Source of the DNA: Pseudomonas uvaldensis
GTDB taxonomy: Bacteria > Pseudomonadota > Gammaproteobacteria > Pseudomonadales > Pseudomonadaceae
Assembly: GCF_021271205.1 (NCBI RefSeq)
Contig: NZ_JAIWKS010000010.1
Span: 1 to 64,000, forward strand
DNA: 64,000 nt
Direction of reading: 5' to 3'
Shown in pieces: positions 26,145 to 33,727 of this stretch. The notes under the pieces are model-generated. The model made no database searches and was not told the origin of the DNA. It saw only the letters and a list, made by a program, of their open reading frames with translations. The position numbers were made by a program, and so were the translations under genes. Each line of letters opens with the position of its first letter. The first letter of the stretch is position 1.

Positions 26145-26189
26145 TTACACAATTTCACATACCGCCTACAAAGCTTTCCCGCTGTCGCC
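26145..26189 (+). repeat. 45-bp direct repeat, copy 1 (left border of accessory block)
   Basis: This segment starting TTACACAATTTCACAT and ending in CCGCTGTCGCC matches 32478-32522 at 41 of 45 bases in the same orientation. ACA triplets recur at 10-11 bp steps. It lies upstream of the response regulator gene, while the second copy lies 46 bp before the RND adaptor gene. Confidence 0.75.
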
Positions 26190-26283
26190 ATTAGCAATCT
26201 TTGAGCGGTCAGTAAAAGCACAGGCGTATCGAGCGGCATACTGTCAACTCTTACAGTTTACAACCCCTCGGATAAGGCATTAC

Positions 26284-26346
26284 ATGAAGTCGATCTCACC
26301 TGTACCTCATTGGTGGGGCACCCTTTGTCACGACAATGGAGATTGA
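26284..26346 (+). CDS. Possible 20-codon leader peptide before the orphan gene
   Basis: An ATG with AAGG seven bases upstream opens a 20-codon frame (MKSISPVPHWWGTLCHDNGD) that stops five bases before the ATG of the 170-residue protein; its last codons overlap that gene's GGAG site. It may couple or tune translation of the next gene. No other support is available, so this is tentative. Confidence 0.3.
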   Translation: MKSISPVPHWWGTLCHDNGD

Positions 26347-26351
26347 TATCG

Positions 26352-26864
26352 ATGAGCGCACTAATGAGAGAAATCACACAACCGGTCTTACTTGGATTTT
26401 GCCAGGGAGAGATCGGATCAGTGCCATTTAACGCCAACTTGGTGGAGCTGTCCGAGATTGACTATCCCAACTATCCCTCCCCCCATGACAAAGCCCGCGT
26501 CATGCTGGCAACGCAGCTGGCGCCAGGGCCAGATTACACGACCAAGGAACTGCAGGTTTCTTTTACCAAGGACTTGAATGGCGGCACATATCCGGTGGGT
26601 GAAGCAACCTTTCCTGTGGGGGTTACATTCATCGATCGCTCGGTTCCCAGTGCGCCTGTGATTTATAGACAACACAATGGCATCGCAAGGATTGAATACA
26701 ATCCCACAAGCGCGTCACTCTCAGGTGAAATCAGTGTGGATCTCGAAAATCGTGATGATGGGACGATCACCCCGCTGAGCCTCAGAGTCATTTTTAGTGC
26801 CCATACCCCTGTACGCGTCCGAAGAAACCTGCGTCGCCCTTCACCCCGGGCAAGAAACTGCTGA
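26352..26864 (+). CDS. Hypothetical protein of the accessory block (170 residues)
   Basis: No family is recognised. The protein has no signal peptide and no membrane segment and looks mostly beta-rich. A VTFIDRSVPSAP stretch near residue 95 resembles the hydrophobic-Asp-x-x-x-Pro module ends of the two Ig-like proteins encoded at 29.4-32.3 kb, so it may be a related single-module member. The C-terminus is very basic (VRVRRNLRRPSPRARN). The ATG at 26352 has GGAG ten bases upstream. It is the only plus-strand gene of the block and ends at a bidirectional terminator shared with the autotransporter. Confidence 0.6.
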   Translation: MSALMREITQPVLLGFCQGEIGSVPFNANLVELSEIDYPNYPSPHDKARVMLATQLAPGPDYTTKELQVSFTKDLNGGTYPVGEATFPVGVTFIDRSVPSAPVIYRQHNGIARIEYNPTSASLSGEISVDLENRDDGTITPLSLRVIFSAHTPVRVRRNLRRPSPRARNC

Positions 26865-26899
26865 CCGGCCCTTACCGGACTCAGGCCAGTCCAATGCAT

Positions 26900-26925
26900 A
26901 AAAAGGAGGCCGAAGCCTCCTTTTT
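26900..26925. terminator. Bidirectional intrinsic terminator
   Basis: AAAAAGGAGGC and GCCTCCTTTTT arms flank CGAA between the convergent 170-residue protein gene and the autotransporter gene. A-tract and T-tract make it work both ways. Confidence 0.88.
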
Positions 26926-26945
26926 AATTCAACAGGTTCTATTTA

Positions 26946-29192
26946 TTAAAATGCGTAACGCAGACCCAACGTCAACCCAACCGGCTGCCGAAAGTTTTTC
27001 CCATCGCTGTATTCATAATCCGCGTGCAATTGCAGTTTCTCTGACATGGATGCAGCAATCCCCGCTCCCAGCCCCGTGCGTGAGCCGGACAGGTCATTAT
27101 TGAACACATGATCATTGACTTGTACTTCATTGTTTTTTGCGAACTCATAAGCACCGGACACACGAACATAGGGTTGCAATTCAACATCATTGTTCACTTT
27201 AAAGTTTCGTCCGGCAGTCAGGCCAACCTCGCCCAGCAGGGATCGCGCACGGTCACCTTCAGCGTGCAGGCCGTTGTCCAGGGAGAAACTTTTTCCCTGA
27301 ATGACCACCGCAGACCATTTGGTAAACGGCTCGATGAAATAGCCATCGTCGAGCTTCATATGCCGACCGAACTCGACAGATCCACCGACGCCGCTGTTGT
27401 CATAATCACCCTTGGCCCGGCTACCATCACTCAGGCTTGCCTTGGCTTTGTTACGAAACCGGTTAACTTTCAAGACAGCATCGGCGTAATACCCGCTGCT
27501 CGCATCGAGCCAGGTGGCATAAGTACCGAGGTAGTAACTGTCGACATCACCCGAGCTGCCCGCATCCAGATTCAGGTCGGAGGTACTATGGCCTCCCATT
27601 ACACCCACCAGCCATTGACCATCCCCCAGCTCCAGTGCGGCGTCAGCACCAAGGGTAAATCCCTGTTGGCTTTGCCGATACGCCAGGCCGGAGCCGTTGG
27701 CAATTTCGTATTTATTGCCGTAAGTCCGTCCCCACGCTCCAGACTGGCCAGGGTTCATTCGCAACTCACCCATACGGGTGCGCAACGACGTCAACTCGCC
27801 ATACCAGGTGGGCAATGGCGTGTTGAAAAGCGCCATCACCGAGCGGGTACCCGGACTGATGACACGAGTATCCGGGTCCAGAATCCAGTCATTGCCGCTC
27901 TTCGCCAGACTATACGAATAGGCACCTTGATCTACCACGTCATTGAACAGCGTGAACTGCGCGTCGCCCCCGCCGGTGGTCACGACCGTGATCGGCTGAC
28001 CGGCGGCCGGTTCGGACCCGCTACTGGCGATCAGCAATTCATGCGTACCGCTAGCAGTACCGGTGACATTCAAAACATCCGTGCGACCCGTGGCGAAATC
28101 AGTGCCCATGATGAATCGCCCCTGGCCCGACAAACTCGCCACATCCAGCTGATAGAACGCACTGTCGGCGCCGAAACGGACTGAACCGCCATTGAGTACC
28201 AGGCTTTCAACCTGGCTATTGTCCACCAGCACCCACTCGGAGCTTCCATTGATAGTCGCACTGGCCACATTTTCCAATCGCCCGGTCAGTACGGAATTGT
28301 TCTGCAAGGTCAGATGGGTCGTGCTGCCGGACTCCGTCACGATATCCCCCGTCAATGAGCTGCCGTTTACCGTCATCGCCGTGGTGGCCCCACCCTTGAC
28401 TTCCAGCAGCGTGCCATTGCCGGCTAACAGATTGGAGTTGGTCACGTTCAACGTGGCAGTTGCGGCCCCCTCATTATTGAAGTCGACCACGATCGCTGAG
28501 CCGCCCCTGCCCTGAACGGTGGTGTTTTCCAGGTTCAGGGTAGCCGGTGCAATACCCGTCACATCGAGCTCGATGAACACCCCATTTTGCCCGCCGACAA
28601 TCGTACTGTTGTTGGCAACCGCAGTGGCGCTCTGAAGCCACAAGCCATAGCCGGTGGAGGCGGTACCTTCAAGCGTGGAGTCGGAAATATTGAGCACGCT
28701 GTGGGACGAGGCAAATGCACCGGCGTCCGCTCCTGTAACAGTGCTGTTACCCGTTACATTGACGACAGAGCCATCCAGGCCGGTGGAAAACCGCACCGCC
28801 GATATCCCGAAAACATCACCGTTGATGTTGCTGTTGTTGATATTGCCCTGGCTGGAAACCAATTGAATACCCGCAAAGCCGGAACCCGAAACGTTGGCCC
28901 CGTTCACGTTGACAGTCGAACCGTTACTGCCCGTAATCGCCTGGGTACTGCTGCCCGCGTTGACATTGACCGTTGAAGCATCCGCATCGATGCCAAGCGC
29001 TTGTGCATTATTGACATCCAACGTTGCGTTTTGACTCAAAAACCAACTCTCAGCCACATCGCCATTGTTTACAGTGGCGCTCCCACCGATAAGCGACCCA
29101 GCCTCAGCACCAGCAGTTAGCAAAAATACAGGAAGGCACAGTACAGTTTTCAAAAAGGGCGGTGGCGGAAATACCATGGATTTGGAATGCAT
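26946..29192 (-). CDS. Autotransporter (type Va secretion) with pertactin-like passenger
   Basis: This 748-residue protein has a signal peptide (about 1-31, ending GAEA), a passenger of about 440 residues rich in Asn, Thr, Ser and Gly with many short beta-helix rungs (VNVNG, NNSNINGD, TLNLENTTVQG), and a C-terminal beta-barrel from about residue 475 (GAWGRTYGNKYEIANGSG) that ends in LGLRYAF with the terminal Phe needed for BAM assembly. No protease triad is visible in the passenger, so an adhesive surface role is more likely than an enzymatic one. Adjacent genes encode Ig-module proteins on the same strand. Local base composition is AT-richer than the flanks. Confidence 0.88.
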   Translation of the reverse strand: MHSKSMVFPPPPFLKTVLCLPVFLLTAGAEAGSLIGGSATVNNGDVAESWFLSQNATLDVNNAQALGIDADASTVNVNAGSSTQAITGSNGSTVNVNGANVSGSGFAGIQLVSSQGNINNSNINGDVFGISAVRFSTGLDGSVVNVTGNSTVTGADAGAFASSHSVLNISDSTLEGTASTGYGLWLQSATAVANNSTIVGGQNGVFIELDVTGIAPATLNLENTTVQGRGGSAIVVDFNNEGAATATLNVTNSNLLAGNGTLLEVKGGATTAMTVNGSSLTGDIVTESGSTTHLTLQNNSVLTGRLENVASATINGSSEWVLVDNSQVESLVLNGGSVRFGADSAFYQLDVASLSGQGRFIMGTDFATGRTDVLNVTGTASGTHELLIASSGSEPAAGQPITVVTTGGGDAQFTLFNDVVDQGAYSYSLAKSGNDWILDPDTRVISPGTRSVMALFNTPLPTWYGELTSLRTRMGELRMNPGQSGAWGRTYGNKYEIANGSGLAYRQSQQGFTLGADAALELGDGQWLVGVMGGHSTSDLNLDAGSSGDVDSYYLGTYATWLDASSGYYADAVLKVNRFRNKAKASLSDGSRAKGDYDNSGVGGSVEFGRHMKLDDGYFIEPFTKWSAVVIQGKSFSLDNGLHAEGDRARSLLGEVGLTAGRNFKVNNDVELQPYVRVSGAYEFAKNNEVQVNDHVFNNDLSGSRTGLGAGIAASMSEKLQLHADYEYSDGKNFRQPVGLTLGLRYAF

Positions 29193-29374
29193 ACTGGATA
29201 CCTGCTTTGAGAAAATGGATTAAATTCCGGGGCCGGCCGTATGGAGAACCGCGACCACATTTTTCAAGGTCCGCAAGGCTATCGAGTAATGGCGAATTGT
29301 TATGTAGGACTTATCTATATGTATCATCAGAAAAATCCTGCAAATATTCATTGCAAAACATCCGACCCCTCACA

Positions 29375-29399
29375 GGCATGAGCACAACAAGCTCATGCC
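29375..29399. terminator. Hairpin downstream of the Ig-module operon
   Basis: GGCATGAGC and GCTCATGCC form perfect 9-bp arms around ACAACAA, 24 bp after the stop of the 660-residue Ig-module gene. A clear T-tract is missing on either strand, so termination would be weak. It separates the Ig-module genes from the autotransporter promoter region (29193-29374, AT-rich, no gene). Confidence 0.4.
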
Positions 29400-29422
29400 C
29401 AGCGCCGGATCGTTAATATGTC

Positions 29423-31405
29423 TTACGGTATTGGATTGGCAATCTCACAAAAATCGTCGTTGTTATCCTTCAAAAATACAAAGTGGATAGCCGGATCAGA
29501 CTCCGGTACGACATCGGTGACGGTATAGGTGAGCTTTCCAAAGCCGTCTGTCACCGGCTTGAAGTTAACGAAGTAATCACCAATCTCCATCTCTATTCCT
29601 TCCGCAGGTACGGTACCGACAATCGTATGGGTGGCGGTGACCTCGGTTCCGGCGATAGGGATCGTCGCGTTCTCATCGCTGAACCCTCCCCATTTTAACG
29701 TCACGACTCGTGTATCGATAAGCGATGGGCTGAACGGGATCACGACCTTTAAATTCCGACGAGGCGTTCCATCATTCGGAGGTACAAAGTTCAAGGTTGG
29801 GCAAGCGATGGCATCATCCTCGAGTCCCTGTACTTCCGGCGGAGGTAAGTCGATTTTGGTAATGTCGACGTTGACATCCTCTTCTAATGACCAGACCGGG
29901 TTATTACCCAACACCACCGACAGTTGATACTTTATTTTAATGATCTCATTCGGCTTTCTTGCAATCACATCCCACGGAACCGTCGCAGCCGGAATTTCCG
30001 TACCTTCTTCGCCCGGTGCCAGGAAATAAGCAGGGGTGAGCGGCACGTCATCGTACCAGACCGTTATACTTTGCCCGGACTCGGTGGCTGGAGCAGCCCA
30101 CAATTGAATATAAATATCGGCAGGTTCACCATAGTCATTATCGTCCAGTACATTATCAACTTTCTGAGACGAAACCAGACGAGGTAAATTCAGAGCCGGA
30201 TTCACTTCATCTGGATCGTCTGGATTTACAGGTCCAGGGTACGAAATATCGACTTGAATCGTTGTCTGATTTTGTGCAACGACATCGCCCGACCCCCGTA
30301 CCATGACATAGCTGACCGTGGTATCGACCTCACCATCAGTCGCCCCATAAGCGGGTTTAATGATCGTCTCGTAGTCCACAGGCAGAACCAACAGGGTGTT
30401 GTTTTCCACGCGCACAGGAGGAAGATCCCTGCCCTGCCAAGTAGCCTGGATTATATCGTTATATACACTTGGCAGGGGCACTTCGATCTCTACCGTCACC
30501 CCCTGATTGCAATCCGCCAGATTAATCAATGTGTCACCATCCGTACCGTCCGCCAGCGGTACGACAGGCGGAACGGACACGGGCGGCGGCAAACGCCGGA
30601 CAGTACGCTGTACCGCCTTGGACGGACGGCTGACGTTACCGGCCAGGTCCGTCATTATAAAGCGCAAGGTATTTACACCTTCCTGCGAGTTTTCAAAGAT
30701 ATCGATGGTCATTGTGATCTTGCCATCGGGCGGCACAGGAACATCGCTCATAATGGGTGTGGAAAAATAGGCCGGATCAGATACATCGCCCCAATAAATA
30801 TCAACTTTGTCCGTCGCCTCTGCGTTGAATGGCGCTAATGTCAGCGTGATTTCAATTCCGTTGGGGTGATTGCTGATGTATTCGTCATCGATTTCTTGGG
30901 TCTGCGGTAGATCCGCGGGAAATGTGACGCCATCAGGAGAAAAATCAGAAGCTGGTGTTTTGACTTGATAAGGCTTCGTCTTGTCGATATGGAACTCAGC
31001 AACGGTCGGTGGAGTTGGATTGACGCCGGCGGCATACATTATATAAACCAGCTCGTACTGAGTAGGTGCTTCCGGCGTAGGCAACTCGACAAGATGGACG
31101 AGAGGGATACTCAATTCTTTCGGCCAAATACGATCAGCGACCGCCCCCAATGGCAAACGCGTTTCGAGGGGCGTCGTAGCTGTATCGCCTTTGACTCGCA
31201 AGAAAACGGTCAGCGTGTCCCGGTCATGTTGAGTGACGGGTTGGTTGATACGATATTCCAGGTCAGAGCTCAGTGCTGCCACAGGAATACGCAAGTCATT
31301 CGGCAAGGTTTGTGCGGGGAAGGTGGCTGGATCAAGCAGTATGCCACCGCCACTTGACAGGGAAATTTGCTTGCCTGCACCGATACGTCCAACTTTAGCA
31401 TTCAT
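29423..31405 (-). CDS. Large protein of tandem Ig-like modules, unknown function
   Basis: This 660-residue protein reads as five beta-rich modules of about 115-130 residues. Module ends share a pattern of hydrophobic residues, Asp and then Pro (FHIDKTKPY, IQVDISYPGP, VNVDITKIDLP). A Trp-Gly or Trp-Tyr near the module middle (IYWGD, TWQGRD, VWYDD, KWGGF) also recurs. No signal peptide, lipobox, anchor or catalytic motif is seen, which is odd for an Ig-like surface protein. GGAG eight bases before 31405 fixes the start over an ATG eight codons earlier. It follows the 264-residue relative by 95 bp and precedes an autotransporter. Confidence 0.65.
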   Translation of the reverse strand: MNAKVGRIGAGKQISLSSGGGILLDPATFPAQTLPNDLRIPVAALSSDLEYRINQPVTQHDRDTLTVFLRVKGDTATTPLETRLPLGAVADRIWPKELSIPLVHLVELPTPEAPTQYELVYIMYAAGVNPTPPTVAEFHIDKTKPYQVKTPASDFSPDGVTFPADLPQTQEIDDEYISNHPNGIEITLTLAPFNAEATDKVDIYWGDVSDPAYFSTPIMSDVPVPPDGKITMTIDIFENSQEGVNTLRFIMTDLAGNVSRPSKAVQRTVRRLPPPVSVPPVVPLADGTDGDTLINLADCNQGVTVEIEVPLPSVYNDIIQATWQGRDLPPVRVENNTLLVLPVDYETIIKPAYGATDGEVDTTVSYVMVRGSGDVVAQNQTTIQVDISYPGPVNPDDPDEVNPALNLPRLVSSQKVDNVLDDNDYGEPADIYIQLWAAPATESGQSITVWYDDVPLTPAYFLAPGEEGTEIPAATVPWDVIARKPNEIIKIKYQLSVVLGNNPVWSLEEDVNVDITKIDLPPPEVQGLEDDAIACPTLNFVPPNDGTPRRNLKVVIPFSPSLIDTRVVTLKWGGFSDENATIPIAGTEVTATHTIVGTVPAEGIEMEIGDYFVNFKPVTDGFGKLTYTVTDVVPESDPAIHFVFLKDNNDDFCEIANPIP

Positions 31406-31500
31406 GAAATAAACTCCATTTTTATACACGACGGCGCCGGATAATTAATGCTCTGAAAGTGGCGCGAATTTGACAATGCGTTGAATGACATCAATGAGCC

Positions 31501-32295
31501 TCAAGGACCGCAAGGTTGCGACTCTCCCGGAATAATTCGATCAATTTTCACTGCCCTCTTGACCGAAGCGCCTATCCTCCTGCTACCACGGTAGAGGGTG
31601 TAATTCGCCAAGGCGGACGCTTTGTCTATCATCGGTTCCAGATGCGGCCGGAAGGGCTCTATCGTTACCGAAAAACCCCGAGTTATCTCCAAAGCCGTTA
31701 ACAGCGTATCGATTCTTTTGTAAGTAGCCGCGATGGGCGGGCCGCTGCCGTTCAGACTTTGATATCCAATCCATTCCACGGCACAAGTGTCTCCAGGTCG
31801 ACAAAAACCAGGGAGCGGAGGAACCTTGACTTCCACGCCCTGCCAGATAGGCGGTTGCGTGGCGCAATTGAGATAACCGAATAAATTTGCCGCGGGAAAC
31901 TCAACCTCAGTGAGATCCAACGGAATCGGCGTATGATCGATCGTCAGTGTTCTAGGAAACGATGGATGCGGATTTCCGAGATAATTTTTGGTCGTATAGG
32001 AAACCTCAACCACACCATCCGTAATGAGATACTGCGGACCAACAGAAATGAAAAATTCCGTTTCGCTGATCGGCGTTGGATGATAAGTCGTCGAGCTGAA
32101 CTCCACGATACCATTACGTTTCATCTCAACAATGAGTGTATCGGTCTTACCAGGAGGAGATGGTAAAGGCCAGACAGGTATTCTGACCTCGATACCCGTC
32201 TGCAACAGATCGAGCGGGATATAGCCGTCCGGGTCGTTTTCGTCCACGCCGACGACAGTTGGCGAATCGTATTCCTGAACTTCAACAGGCGGCAT
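31501..32295 (-). CDS. Two-module Ig-like protein, relative of the next gene
   Basis: This 264-residue protein has two modules of the same type as the 660-residue neighbour: the first ends TLTIDHTPIP near residue 125 and the second ends VKIDRIIPG. A GVEVKVPPLPG / GIEVRIPVWPLP strand opens each. Four cysteines are clustered in the second module. No signal peptide is present. GAGG nine bases before the ATG at 32295 supports the start. It is the first gene of the minus-strand run and probably shares a transcript with the longer protein. Function unknown. Confidence 0.62.
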   Translation of the reverse strand: MPPVEVQEYDSPTVVGVDENDPDGYIPLDLLQTGIEVRIPVWPLPSPPGKTDTLIVEMKRNGIVEFSSTTYHPTPISETEFFISVGPQYLITDGVVEVSYTTKNYLGNPHPSFPRTLTIDHTPIPLDLTEVEFPAANLFGYLNCATQPPIWQGVEVKVPPLPGFCRPGDTCAVEWIGYQSLNGSGPPIAATYKRIDTLLTALEITRGFSVTIEPFRPHLEPMIDKASALANYTLYRGSRRIGASVKRAVKIDRIIPGESQPCGP

Positions 32296-32477
32296 GATGG
32301 GTTACCTCGACCTTTCACTGAAGCATCAAGTCGAAGCCAATTAAGCACCGTATCCACCTTATGAACTACTGTCAGATCTAACAGGTCTGACTACCGCTTG
32401 TCGGCTTTCATTGCGACATTGCTATCAGGCTCTGTCTGAAAAGTGCCTGCGCGACTCGCGCCAGGGCAACCTGCCCG

Positions 32478-32522
32478 TTACACAATTTCACACACCGCCT
32501 ACAAAGCTTTACCGCTTCCGCC
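32478..32522 (+). repeat. 45-bp direct repeat, copy 2 (right border, RND promoter)
   Basis: Copy of 26145-26189 with 41 of 45 bases identical and the same orientation, 46 bp before the RND adaptor ATG. The position suits an operator. The pairing with the other copy suits either a duplicated operator or the scar of an insertion. Confidence 0.75.
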
Positions 32523-32567
32523 GATGGTCCCCCGTAGCATTGCCCCGTTCATTATTGGGGAAGCACC

Positions 32568-33713
32568 ATGTCAAAAAAAGCCTTCGCCACGCTCGGCCTG
32601 GTACTCGGCGTATCGCTACTGAGCGCCTGTGACACGTCATCGCCCCCCACGGATGAAGCCCCTTTGGCGACGGTTACCATCGAAACCATCGAAGCCAGGC
32701 CCCTTTCCATAAGCGCAGAACTGAGTGGGCGCATCGCCGCGCCCCGAACCGCCGAGGTCCGCGCCCGGGTGCCGGGGGTGGTGTTGCAACGGGTCTACCG
32801 CGAAGGCACTGACGTGAAGAAAGGTGATGTGCTGTTCCGCATCGACCCGGCACCGTTCAAGGCCGACCTGGACAGCGCCGAAGCCGCGCTACGCAAGGCC
32901 GAGGCCAACGCCTTCCAGGCCCGCTTGCAGGAACAGCGTTACGCCCGGTTGATCGAAGACAACGCCATCAGCGCCCAGGATTACGACAACGCCCGCGCCG
33001 CCGTGCGCCAAACCGCCGCCGACGTCTGCGCCAACAAGGCCGCCGTGGAACGGGCCAGGCTGAACCTCGGCTATGCCACCGTCACCGCGCCGATTGCCGG
33101 ACGCATCGGCCGGGCGCTGGTGACCGAAGGCGCGCTGGTGGGCCAGAACGAAACCACGCCGTTGGCCCTTATCCAGCAACTGAACCCGATCCACGCCGAC
33201 CTCATGCAATCGACCCGCGAACTCAACGAACTGCGCCGGGCCTTGCGCTCCGGGCAGTTGCAGCAGGTCGGCCAGGGCCAGGCCAAGGCCACGCTGATCC
33301 AGGACGACGGCAGCGCCTATCCGTTGCCGGGTAAGCTGCTGTTCACCGATATCAGCGTCGATCCGGGCACCGGCCAGATCACCCTGCGCAGCGAATTCCC
33401 CAATCCCGATCTCGACCTGTTGCCCGGCAGCTTCGTACGCGTGCGCCTTGAGCAAGCCTTCGACCGCCAGGGCATCAGCGTGCCGCAACGGGCCATCCAG
33501 CGGGACAGCGCTGGCGTCGCCCAGGTATTGCTGGTCGACGCCGAGCAGCAAGTCAGCCTGCAACCGGTGGAGTTGGGTGGCGTGCGGGACGACCGCTGGA
33601 TCGTCACCCAGGGTCTGAAACCCGGTGACCGAATCGTGGTGCAAGGCCTGCAACATGCACGTCCCGGCGAAAAAGTCCGGGTCGAAGACTCTCCAATTGC
33701 CCAGCACCCGTAA
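32568..33713 (+). CDS. RND efflux periplasmic adaptor (membrane fusion protein)
   Basis: This 381-residue lipoprotein links an inner-membrane RND pump to an outer-membrane channel. The signal peptide ends in the lipobox LLSAC (Cys at residue 22). Features are a lipoyl half-motif ELSGRIAAPRTAEVRARVPG, a helical hairpin (about 100-170, QRYARLIEDNAISAQDYDNAR), the second lipoyl half YATVTAPIAGRIGRALVTEG and beta-barrel and membrane-proximal domains. It starts a two-gene operon and resembles MexX/AcrA-class adaptors. The direct repeat 46 bp upstream suggests control by the linked RstA-like regulator. Confidence 0.88.
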   Translation: MSKKAFATLGLVLGVSLLSACDTSSPPTDEAPLATVTIETIEARPLSISAELSGRIAAPRTAEVRARVPGVVLQRVYREGTDVKKGDVLFRIDPAPFKADLDSAEAALRKAEANAFQARLQEQRYARLIEDNAISAQDYDNARAAVRQTAADVCANKAAVERARLNLGYATVTAPIAGRIGRALVTEGALVGQNETTPLALIQQLNPIHADLMQSTRELNELRRALRSGQLQQVGQGQAKATLIQDDGSAYPLPGKLLFTDISVDPGTGQITLRSEFPNPDLDLLPGSFVRVRLEQAFDRQGISVPQRAIQRDSAGVAQVLLVDAEQQVSLQPVELGGVRDDRWIVTQGLKPGDRIVVQGLQHARPGEKVRVEDSPIAQHP

Positions 33714-33727
33714 GCAGGACATCGCTC

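Noticed and set aside
27108..28184. 358-codon plus-strand frame inside the autotransporter gene
   Set aside because: It lies wholly opposite a good autotransporter barrel and lacks any recognisable family or ribosome site.
26145..32522. Classical integrative element or genomic island with att sites
   Set aside because: There is no integrase, tRNA or mobility gene within the block. The 45-bp repeats are imperfect and may be operators, so I report them as such rather than as attachment sites.
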